Shown: positions 55,808-63,107 of the stretch, piece by piece
Position numbering within the stretch: position 1 is the stretch's first letter
How the letters are laid out: each line of letters begins with the position of its first letter
Translations under genes and position numbers: made by a program
The notes under the pieces: generated by a model
The model's input: only the letters and a program-made list of their open reading frames with translations
What the model was told of the DNA's origin: nothing
Database searches by the model: none
Assembly: GCA_014649575.1 (NCBI GenBank)
Contig: BMTH01000002.1
Location: forward strand, 124,001-188,000
Source of the DNA: Streptomyces griseoincarnatus
GTDB taxonomy: Bacteria; Actinomycetota; Actinomycetes; Streptomycetales; Streptomycetaceae
Direction of reading: 5' to 3'
Length of the DNA: 64,000 bases

Positions 55808-56578
55808 TCACGCCCCGGCGGCCTCTGCCGCCTCACCGAGCACATGAAGCTGCGTGGCCACGGAGTGGAACGCGGCGAGCTCGGCCGCGGCGGCCTCCAG
55901 CTTCAGCAGCGCCTCCATCGCCCCGGGCTCGGTGTCGACCAGGACGCCGGGGACGAGGTCGGAGAAGACGCGGACGCCGTGCACCGCGCCGACCTCCAGG
56001 CCCGCGCCGCGCACCAGTCCGGTGAGCTGCTCGGCGGTGAAGCGGCGCGGTACGGGGTCGCCCTCGCCCCATCGGCCGTTCGGGTCGTCGAGGGCCTGCC
56101 GGGCCTCCGTGAAGTGGCCGGCGAGGGCGCGGGCGAGAACCGCCCCGCCCAGGCCGGCGGCGAGCAGGCTGAGGACGCCTCCGGGGCGCAGGGCGGCCAC
56201 GGTGTTGCGCACGCCCTCCGCCGGGTCGTCGACGTACTCCAGGACGCCGTGGCACAGCACGACGTCGTAGCCGCCGCGCTCGGCGACGTCGAAGAGGCCG
56301 CGGGCGTCGCCCTGCACGCCGTGCACCCGGTCGGCGACGCCCTCCTCGGCGGCGCGGCGCTCCAGGGCGAACAGGGCGTTGGGGCTGGGGTCGACGACGG
56401 TCACCCGGTGTCCGAGCCGGGCCAGGGGCACGGCGAAGTTGCCGCTGCCGCCGCCGGTGTCGAGGACGTCCAGGGCCTGCCGTCCGGTGGCCTCGACCCT
56501 GCGTTCCAGGGAGTCCTGGAGGACGTCCCAGACAACGGCGGTACGGAGAGCGGCGCGGGGGCGCATCGGGTCCGACAC
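55808..56578 (-). CDS. Class I SAM-dependent methyltransferase
   Basis: A 256-residue methyltransferase. Motif I is VLDTGGGSGNFAVPLA, the post-I Asp is in TVVDPSPNALFALE, and motif II is DVVLCHGVLEYVDDP. The C-terminal half has GAGLEVGAVHGVRVFSDLVPG, as in UbiE- or SmtA-like small-molecule or RNA methyltransferases, but the substrate is not determinable. The frame opens at 56602 but GTG 56576-56578 has GGAG about 11 bases upstream. It follows the HEPN gene by 114 bases on the same strand. Confidence 0.9.
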   Translation of the reverse strand: MSDPMRPRAALRTAVVWDVLQDSLERRVEATGRQALDVLDTGGGSGNFAVPLARLGHRVTVVDPSPNALFALERRAAEEGVADRVHGVQGDARGLFDVAERGGYDVVLCHGVLEYVDDPAEGVRNTVAALRPGGVLSLLAAGLGGAVLARALAGHFTEARQALDDPNGRWGEGDPVPRRFTAEQLTGLVRGAGLEVGAVHGVRVFSDLVPGVLVDTEPGAMEALLKLEAAAAELAAFHSVATQLHVLGEAAEAAGA

Positions 56579-56692
56579 GGTGGTGACTCCTCGGCGGGGC
56601 ACCGCCTGGGGTGGGGCGGGGCGATCGGGTTTCAGGCGCTGTCCACCCTATGGCCTGCGCGGCGGCCCGCCGTCACCCGGTGGCTCCCCGGG

Positions 56693-57259
56693 TCAGCCCG
56701 CGTCGGGCAGGTCGCCGCGCGGGGCGGCGTCCGGGCCGCCGTCCTGGTCGGGGCGGGGCTGGGGCAGCACCGGCTGGAGCACCAGCATCCGCTCGACCAG
56801 GCGCAGGAACATCGCCACGTCCCGGATCAGGTCGTCGGCGTCCCGCACGGTCGCCGCGCCCTGGATGCCCGCCTCGGCGCGGGCCCGGCGCCGCGCCCCG
56901 GAGGCGAAGAGGGCGCTCCACTCGGTGAGTTCGGGCGCGATCTCCGGGAGCACCTCCCAGGCACTTCGTATCTTCGCCCGCGCCCGGGGCGAGGTCTCGG
57001 GCCTGCCCCGGGCGGCGAGCACGGCGGCGGCGGTGCGCAGGGCGGCCAGGTGGGCCGTCGCGTAGCGCTCGTTGGGGGTGTCGAGGACGGCGGCCTCGTC
57101 GAGTCCGGCACGGGCCTGGGCGAGCAGGTCGAGGGCGGCGGGCGGGGCCGCGGCGCGGCGCAGCACCGGGTGGATGTCGCTCGCCGGGCCGTTGTGCAGT
57201 GAGGGGGCAGGGCCGGCTGCGCGGCGCCGACGGGCGGCTGCTGCGGACGAGTGGGCCAT
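56693..57259 (-). CDS. HEPN-domain protein of the SAV_6107 type
   Basis: A 188-residue protein. Residues ~35-160 are a helical bundle typical of the SAV_6107-like HEPN family: ALDLLAQARAGLDEAA, NERYATAHLAALRTAAAVLAAR and ARAKIRSAWEVLPEIAPEL. The segment RYATAH is an Arg-X4-His arrangement like the RX4-6H motif of HEPN ribonucleases. The last ~30 residues are Pro/Asp/Gly-rich and likely disordered. Start ATG 57259 has AGGAGG about 7-12 bases upstream. Function is unknown; HEPN proteins often act in RNA cleavage or toxin-antitoxin systems. Confidence 0.88.
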   Translation of the reverse strand: MAHSSAAAARRRRAAGPAPSLHNGPASDIHPVLRRAAAPPAALDLLAQARAGLDEAAVLDTPNERYATAHLAALRTAAAVLAARGRPETSPRARAKIRSAWEVLPEIAPELTEWSALFASGARRRARAEAGIQGAATVRDADDLIRDVAMFLRLVERMLVLQPVLPQPRPDQDGGPDAAPRGDLPDAG

Positions 57260-57436
57260 GACGAACCTCCTGTCGTCTTCGTGACGGCACGCCATGAGGC
57301 GAGTGCCGTATGTGCACATCGTGCGGTATGGCACTGACAATCCGTTCTGACCTGCGACGTTGCCTCGTTCTCCCGTTCGAGCTAACTTTTGCACTGACCA
57401 GTCAGTTCAAAACGTGCGCACGCTCCAGGGGGATTC

Positions 57437-58330
57437 GTGGACGATCCGAGCGGACTCGCCGTCGTGGCCGACGGCCTCGGCCTGAAGGGACCCCGGGGAT
57501 GGGCCTTTCGCGACGTGTCGGCCGACGCCGGACCCGGCGCGCTGATCGCGGTGGCCGGGCCGTCCGGCACCGGCCGCACCTGCCTGCTGCTCGCGCTCAC
57601 CGGACGCATGAGGCCGACGGAGGGGCGGGCCGCCGTCGGCGGTATGGACCTGCCCCGGCGCATGGCCGCCGTACGCCGCCGCAGCGCCCTGGCGCACGTG
57701 GCCGGGGTGACCGACCTCGACCCGGCGCTCACCGTGGCCGAGCATCTGCGTGAGCAGGAGCTGCTGCGGCGCCGCTTCGGGGACGCGCTCCCCCGGCCCC
57801 GGCAGCTGCTGCGCCCGCGCGCCGAGCGGCGGCGGGAGCGGCGCCGGCACATCGACGAGGCGCTGGCCACCGCCGGGCTCGACCTGGCCGCCCTGCCCAA
57901 GCGCGAGCGGACCGCGGTGCGGGACCTGGAGCGGGTGGAGGCGCTGCGGCTGGCGCTGGCGCTGGCGTTGCTGGCGCGTCCCCGGCTGCTCGGGATCGAC
58001 GACACCGACCTCAAGCTGTCGGCCGCCGAGCGGGAGGAGGTGTGGGGGCTGCTGCGGTCCGTCACCGGTACGGGGGTCACGGTGCTCGCCGTGTGCAGCG
58101 AGCCGCCGTCGGACGCGGTGGTCGTCCGCACGGATGCTGACCGGTCCGGCGGCGCGGAGGCCGATGGGTCCACGGCCCCCACAGGCGACGCGTCCCACGT
58201 CTCTGCCGCCGACACCACGGACGCCGCCCCTGAAGAGACCGCCGCAGCACCGAAGACCGAGCCCGCCGACCGGGCCACTCCCCACGAGAAGGAGGCCGAC
58301 GATGCGATCGCCGCGACTGGCCGCTCTTGA
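57437..58330 (+). CDS. Degenerate ABC-type ATP-binding protein
   Basis: A 297-residue protein related to ABC ATPases but with altered motifs. The Walker A position (residue ~43) reads GPSGTGRT, with Arg in place of the key Lys. There is no LSGGQ signature; the corresponding helix contains RTAVRDLERVEALRLALALALL. Walker B is RLLGIDDTD, with Asp where the catalytic Glu is expected. The C-terminal ~80 residues are a low-complexity Ala/Thr/Glu tail. It is likely to bind nucleotide weakly or serve as a scaffold. GTG 57437 has AGGGGG upstream. It overlaps the YhgE gene by 29 bases. Confidence 0.86.
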   Translation: MDDPSGLAVVADGLGLKGPRGWAFRDVSADAGPGALIAVAGPSGTGRTCLLLALTGRMRPTEGRAAVGGMDLPRRMAAVRRRSALAHVAGVTDLDPALTVAEHLREQELLRRRFGDALPRPRQLLRPRAERRRERRRHIDEALATAGLDLAALPKRERTAVRDLERVEALRLALALALLARPRLLGIDDTDLKLSAAEREEVWGLLRSVTGTGVTVLAVCSEPPSDAVVVRTDADRSGGAEADGSTAPTGDASHVSAADTTDAAPEETAAAPKTEPADRATPHEKEADDAIAATGRS

Positions 58331-60386
58331 GCTGCGGCGTTTCGGCCGCGGCAGCCTGCCGCGCGCGGCGCTCGTCGCCCTGCTGGTGCTGCCCCTGCTC
58401 TACGGCGCCCTCTACCTGTGGTCGTTCTGGGACCCGTACGACCGTCTCGACCGGATCCCCGTGGCCCTCGTGAACGAGGACGAGGGAGCCACGGCGAACG
58501 GCAAGCGCGTCACGGCCGGCGACGACATCGCCGAGGGGCTGCACGACAGCTCCGCCTTCGACTGGCGGGAGGTGAGCGAGGAGGAGGCCCGGCGCGGGGT
58601 CGAGGACGGCACGTACTACCTGTCGCTCACCGTCCCGGCCGACTTCAGCCGCCGTGTCGCCTCCAGTTCGGGCGACTCCCCCGAGACCGGCGCCCTCCAG
58701 GTGCGCACCAACGACGCGAACAACTACCTCGTCGGGCAGATCTCCCGCACGGTCTTCGGCGAGGTGCGACGGGCCGCCTCCACCAAGACCTCCCGGTCCT
58801 TCCTGGACCAGATCTTCGTCTCCTTCTCCGACCTGCACGGCGAGACGGTGAAGGCGGCCCAGGGCGCCGACGAGCTGAACGGGGGCATCGGCAAGGCGGA
58901 GAAGGGCTCCAAGGACCTCGTGGACGGGCTGAAGGACGCCCGCGCGGGCAGCGGCAAGCTGTCCAAGGGGCTCAAGGACCTGCACAAGGGCGCGGGCACC
59001 CTGGAGGACGGCTCCGGGAAGGTCGCCGACGGCACGCGCCGGCTCGCCGAGAAGGTGAACGCGCTGAACGCGGAGGCGGGCCCGTTCCTGAAGAAGAACG
59101 AGAAGGCCATCGGGGAGACGGCACGACTCGTCGCCGACACGGCGGGAGAGCTGCGCGACGACCTGGACACGCTGACGGAGAAGGCCCCCGCCGCCGCGAA
59201 GGACGCCCGTGAGGCGTCCGGCACCCTGGACACGCTCCACCGCGAGCGCTGCGAGGACGCCGACGAGCCCGACCCGGCCTGCCCGGAGCTGAAGAAGGCC
59301 AAGGAGGCGGCGGCGACCGCCTCGTCCGTCGCGGACGACGTCAGCGGCCTGGTCACCGGGCACCGCGCGGACCTGAAGAAGCTCGACGGGCACCTCGCCA
59401 CCCTGGAGAAGCAGGCGCGTGCGCTCGCCGACCGCGCCCCGCACCTCTCCGAGGACCTCGACGACGCCGTCGGCCGCATCAACAAGCTCGACGCCGGCGC
59501 CGGCAAGGTCGCGGCGGGGGCGAAGAAGCTCAACAAGGGACTCGCCACCGCCGAGACCGGCGCCCTCGACCTGGACAAGGGCGTCAGGAAGCTCACGACG
59601 GGCGCGGACGACCTGAGCGGCGGACTCTTCAAGCTGGCCGACGGCTCCGAGGAGCTGGCGGGCGGTCTGCACGAGGGCGCCGAGCAGATCCCCGACTACG
59701 ACAAGGCCGAGCGCGACGAGCGCACCGAGGTGATGGCCGACCCGGTGCGGCTGGTCTCCCGCGACCTGCACAAGGCGCCCAACTACGGCACCGGCTTCGC
59801 CCCGTACTTCATCCCGCTGTCGCTGTGGGTGGGCGCGATGGTGGCGTACATGCTGATCGCGCCGATGAACCGGCGGGCGCTCGCGGCCGGCGCCTCCCCT
59901 TGGCGGATCGCGCTGGCGGGCTGGCTGCCGGTGGCGGCGATCGGGGTGCTGCAGACGGTGGCGCTGATGTCGGTGCTGCACTGGGGGCTGGGGCTCCGGA
60001 TGGCGCGGGCGGCCGGGACGGTGGGGTTCCTGTTCCTGGTGACGGCGTGCTTCGCGGCGCTCGTGCAGTGGCTGAACGCCCGTTTCGGCGCGGCGGGCCG
60101 GATCCTGGTGCTGGCGTTGCTGATGCTCCAGCTCACCTCGGCGGGCGGCACGTACCCCGTGCAGACCAGTCCGGACTTCTTCAACGCGCTGCACCCGTTC
60201 CTGCCGATGACCCACGTCGTGGAGGGGCTGCGGCGGCTGATCTCGGGCGGCGGTCTCGGGCCCGTGTGGACGGCCTGCGCGGTGCTGGCGGCCTTCACCG
60301 CCGGCGCGCTCGCGCTGACCGCGCTGTCGGCCCGCCGCCGGCAGGTGTGGACGCTCGACCGGCTGCACCCGGAGCTGAGCCTGTGA
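58302..60386 (+). CDS. YhgE/Pip-type membrane protein with long extracytoplasmic coiled coil
   Basis: A 694-residue protein. One N-terminal helix (ALVALLVLPLLYGALYLW) precedes a large external region that is mostly coiled coil, with repeated Gly-Ala-Asp-Leu motifs such as GADELNGGIGKAEKG and DLSGGLFKLADGSEELAGG. Five or six helices follow near the C-terminus (from FIPLSLWVGAMVAYMLI onward), like ABC-2 permeases. This is the Pip/YhgE family, which includes a phage-infection protein and T7SS-linked proteins. ATG 58302 has GGAGG upstream and overlaps the ATPase-like gene. With it, it may form an exporter. TetR follows. Confidence 0.9.
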   Translation: MRSPRLAALELRRFGRGSLPRAALVALLVLPLLYGALYLWSFWDPYDRLDRIPVALVNEDEGATANGKRVTAGDDIAEGLHDSSAFDWREVSEEEARRGVEDGTYYLSLTVPADFSRRVASSSGDSPETGALQVRTNDANNYLVGQISRTVFGEVRRAASTKTSRSFLDQIFVSFSDLHGETVKAAQGADELNGGIGKAEKGSKDLVDGLKDARAGSGKLSKGLKDLHKGAGTLEDGSGKVADGTRRLAEKVNALNAEAGPFLKKNEKAIGETARLVADTAGELRDDLDTLTEKAPAAAKDAREASGTLDTLHRERCEDADEPDPACPELKKAKEAAATASSVADDVSGLVTGHRADLKKLDGHLATLEKQARALADRAPHLSEDLDDAVGRINKLDAGAGKVAAGAKKLNKGLATAETGALDLDKGVRKLTTGADDLSGGLFKLADGSEELAGGLHEGAEQIPDYDKAERDERTEVMADPVRLVSRDLHKAPNYGTGFAPYFIPLSLWVGAMVAYMLIAPMNRRALAAGASPWRIALAGWLPVAAIGVLQTVALMSVLHWGLGLRMARAAGTVGFLFLVTACFAALVQWLNARFGAAGRILVLALLMLQLTSAGGTYPVQTSPDFFNALHPFLPMTHVVEGLRRLISGGGLGPVWTACAVLAAFTAGALALTALSARRRQVWTLDRLHPELSL

Positions 60387-60421
60387 ACCGGCCGGCCGGA
60401 GCTCCTGTGAGAATCAGGGCC

Positions 60422-61051
60422 ATGGAACGCAGCAGCACCACGCCGGGCGGCAGCGCCCGCCGCGAGGCCACCCGGCAGAAGCTCTACGAGGCGGCCGTCA
60501 CGCTCATCGCCGAGCAGGGGTTCTCCGCCACCACCGTGGACGAGATCGCCGAGCGGGCGGGCGTCGCGAAGGGCACCGTCTACTACAACTTCGCGAGCAA
60601 GTCGGTCCTCTTCGAGGAGCTGCTGCGGCACGGGGTCGGCCTGCTGACCGCCTCGCTGCGGGAGGCGGCCGAGCGGACGGAACGGGAGGGCGGGAGCAAG
60701 GTCGACGCCCTGGACGCCATGATCCGGGCGGGGCTGGTCTTCATCGACCGCTACCCGGCCTTCACCCAGCTGTACGTGGCGGAGCTGTGGCGCACCAACC
60801 GGGCCTGGCAGTCCACGCTGATGGTGGTGCGGCAGCAGGCCGTGGCGGTGGTCGAGGGGGTGCTGCGCGAGGGTGTGGCGGCCGGTGAGTTCAGCGAGGA
60901 GATCGACGTGCCGCTGACGGCGGCGGCGCTGGTGGGCATGGTGCTGGTGGCGGCGCTGGACTGGAAGTCGTTCCAGCCGGAGCGGTCCCTGGACGACGTG
61001 CATGCGGCGCTGTCGCGGCTGCTGCAGGGCCGGGTCAGCGGCCGCGGCTAG
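60422..61051 (+). CDS. TetR family regulator
   Basis: A 209-residue TetR regulator. The helix-turn-helix is TTVDEIAERAGVAKGTVYYNF (part of residues ~25-60), followed by the usual Phe-X-Ser-Lys motif FASKSVLFEEL. The C-terminal ligand domain is all helical. Starts at GTG 60383 (overlapping the YhgE stop) and GTG 60407 (GGAG at 60398-60401, five bases upstream) are possible. It probably represses the upstream ATPase/YhgE genes in response to an exported compound. Its TAG stop lies within the left end of the MITE-like element. Confidence 0.93.
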   Translation: MERSSTTPGGSARREATRQKLYEAAVTLIAEQGFSATTVDEIAERAGVAKGTVYYNFASKSVLFEELLRHGVGLLTASLREAAERTEREGGSKVDALDAMIRAGLVFIDRYPAFTQLYVAELWRTNRAWQSTLMVVRQQAVAVVEGVLREGVAAGEFSEEIDVPLTAAALVGMVLVAALDWKSFQPERSLDDVHAALSRLLQGRVSGRG

Positions 61052-61121
61052 GGTCTTTCGTTTGGATCAGGCCGGATCAGGGAGCCCGCGAGCCCGGCCT
61101 GATCCAAACGGACGGCCCTAG
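61048..61121. mobile_element. MITE-like inverted-repeat element with CTAG ends
   Basis: Two 28-base ends (61048-61075 and 61094-61121) are inverted repeats with only three mismatches. Their inner 17 bases (CGTTTGGATCAGGCCGG) are identical. Both begin with CTAG, a target duplication typical of some IS5-type elements. The element is 74 bp and has no ORF. The TAG of the TetR stop is inside the left CTAG. It may instead be only a terminator. Checking for further copies elsewhere in the genome would decide. Confidence 0.55.
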
Positions 61122-61562
61122 GCCCGTCCGGCGCCGGACACGCGAAGGCGCCGGTCCGTCCGTGGCCGCGTCCCCCGCGGGCCACCGGCCGGACCGGCGC
61201 CTTACTGTTCCCCGTGATCCCCCGTACGTCCCCCCGTGGAACCCCCCGTTGCGGTCGCCCCCCGGGTTCCCCCGTGCCTCGCTCCCGCCGACGGCGCCGG
61301 CGGAAGGAGCGGATCGCGAGCCGGTCCCCGTTCCGGCGCCCCGTGTCGCCGGTGCCGTGGGCCCGGGCCCCCTCTCCGTGGTCTCCACTCTCCCGTTCCC
61401 GCTGGTCCGGGCCCATCCGCCGCCGTACTCAAGTCGCCGGCCAGGTACATGTACTCACGCCTGCGCACCCGGGCCCACCATGTCGCGCGCACGCACGGTC
61501 ACGCTACGGGGGCGCGGATACTCGTGCACGGGCCCTGACCGGCGGCGGATAAGGTCCCTGAC
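61122..61562. other. Intergenic region between TetR and the FAD oxidoreductase
   Basis: About 440 bases without a convincing gene. ORFs here have no Shine-Dalgarno and read as Pro/Arg-rich noise. Positions 61145-61203 form a nested hairpin; the rest has C-rich runs (CCCCCGTACGTCCCCCCGTGG at about 61215-61240, written here in part) that may hold the oxidoreductase promoter. I see no operator. Confidence 0.6.
61145..61203 (+). terminator. Nested long hairpin after the TetR gene
   Basis: AAGGCGCCGGTCCG (61145-61158) and CGGACCGGCGCCTT (61190-61203) pair perfectly over 14 bp, and within the loop GTGGCC (61162-61167) pairs with GGCCAC (61180-61185). It lies about 95 bases past the TetR stop and probably ends the ATPase/YhgE/TetR transcript. 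Confidence 0.75.
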
Positions 61563-63047
61563 ATGGCACGGATTGCGGTGATCGGCGCCGGCGCGGGCGC
61601 GCTGGCGGCCGCCGCCCGGCTGGCCGTCGCGGGCCACCGGGTGGCGGTGTACGAGCGGACGGAGACGTACGGCGGTGCGCTGCGCCGCCGGGAGCGGGAC
61701 GGGTTCGTCTTCGACACGGGCCCCGGGCTGCTGCCGCTGCCCGCCGTCTACCGGGACCTGTTCGTGAAGACGGGCCGGGAGCCGCTGGAGGAGTGCGTCG
61801 AGCTGGTGCAGGCCGACCCGTCGTCGCACCACGTCTTCGCGGACGGCACCCGGGTATCCCTGCCGAACGCCTCCCGCGCGGGCGTGGTCTCCGCGGTGGA
61901 GGAGGCGCTGGGCGCGGACGCGGCGCGGCGCTGGGGCGACTTCCTGGTGCGGGCCCGCGAGGCCTGGGACCGGGCGCGCCGCCCGCTGCTGGAGGAGCCG
62001 CTGTGGCCCAACTGGGAGGTGCTGGCCGAGCGCGAGCCCTACCCCGCGGTCCCGCACCGGCGGCGGCTGCGCCTGCGCAAGGCGGCCACACTGGCCGAGG
62101 TCGGTGAGTGGGAGCTGCGCGACCCGCGCCTGCGGGCGCTGCTGGAGAGCCACGCCCTGGCGTTCGGCCTGGACCCGCGGACCACGCCGGCGAGCGCGGC
62201 GGTGCTGCCGTACATGGAGCACGCCTTCGGCACCTGGTACGTGCGGGGCGGGCTGCGGGAGCTGGCGCGGGCGATGTACGAGCGGTGTCTGGCCCGCCGG
62301 GTGGAGTTCCGGTTCGGCGCGGAGGTCACCGCGGTGCGGGAGAAGGACGGCCGTGCGGCGGGCGTGGAACTCGCCGACGGCACGGCGGTGGAGGCGGACC
62401 TGGTGGTCGCCGGGGTCGGCCCGGGGGTGCTGGAGCGGATGTGCGGCACGCGGCTGCGCGGGGAGGGCGAGGTGCCCGCCCGGCGGGAGGGGGCGAGCCG
62501 GACGACGGTGCTGCTGGCGCTGCGCGGTACCCGCCCGGAGAACACCCCGCACCGGACCGTGGTGCACACCCGGGACCGTGCGGCGGAGCTGGACGCGCTG
62601 TCCGGCGGCGGACTGCCCGCCGAGCCGACGGTGACCGTGCTGCGGCCGGACGACCCGGCGCTGGTCCCGGACGCCGCGCACGAGGCGGTGACCTTGACGG
62701 CGGTGACGCCCTCCGGGGCGGACGGCGTCGGGGAGTTCGCGCAGCGGATGGTCACGGCCGCGGCGCGGGCGGTGCCGGATCTGCGGGACCGGCTGCTGTG
62801 GCACGAGGTGCGCACGCCTCAGGAGGTCGCGCGGGAGACGGGCGCGGAGGGCGGTGCGGTGCCGGCGCCGGCGCTCGCCGCGGCGGACGGCCGGTTCCTG
62901 CACGCGTCCAACACCACGCGGCTGCCGGGGCTGTTCACCGTCGGCGGCTGGTCGCATCCCGGCGGCGGGCTGCCGCACGCCGGGATGTCGGGGGCGCTGG
63001 TCGCCGGACTGATCGTGGAGGGGCCGGACTTCCGCGGCTCCCAGTGA
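61563..63047 (+). CDS. FAD-dependent oxidoreductase, phytoene desaturase-like
   Basis: A 494-residue flavoprotein. The N-terminal FAD-binding Rossmann motif is VIGAGAGALAAAARLA with GHRVAVYERTETYGG, and the C-terminal signature is GLFTVGGWSHPGGGLPHAGMSGAL, which is typical of CrtI-type carotenoid desaturases and related amine or phytoene oxidases. It lacks a signal peptide and a carotenoid partner gene in view, so the substrate is uncertain. Start ATG 61563. It is transcribed alone; the next gene converges on it, 60 bases away. Confidence 0.92.
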   Translation: MARIAVIGAGAGALAAAARLAVAGHRVAVYERTETYGGALRRRERDGFVFDTGPGLLPLPAVYRDLFVKTGREPLEECVELVQADPSSHHVFADGTRVSLPNASRAGVVSAVEEALGADAARRWGDFLVRAREAWDRARRPLLEEPLWPNWEVLAEREPYPAVPHRRRLRLRKAATLAEVGEWELRDPRLRALLESHALAFGLDPRTTPASAAVLPYMEHAFGTWYVRGGLRELARAMYERCLARRVEFRFGAEVTAVREKDGRAAGVELADGTAVEADLVVAGVGPGVLERMCGTRLRGEGEVPARREGASRTTVLLALRGTRPENTPHRTVVHTRDRAAELDALSGGGLPAEPTVTVLRPDDPALVPDAAHEAVTLTAVTPSGADGVGEFAQRMVTAAARAVPDLRDRLLWHEVRTPQEVARETGAEGGAVPAPALAAADGRFLHASNTTRLPGLFTVGGWSHPGGGLPHAGMSGALVAGLIVEGPDFRGSQ

Positions 63048-63107
63048 ACGCGGGCCGCGGCACGGGCGGTTGAGGACGTCCTCGGCCGCCCGTGGCCGCC
63101 CGCCCGC

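Noticed and set aside
61162..61581. Overlapping ORFs in the gap before the FAD oxidoreductase
   Set aside because: No ribosome sites, Pro/Arg-rich noise in all frames, and one ORF would overlap the true start.
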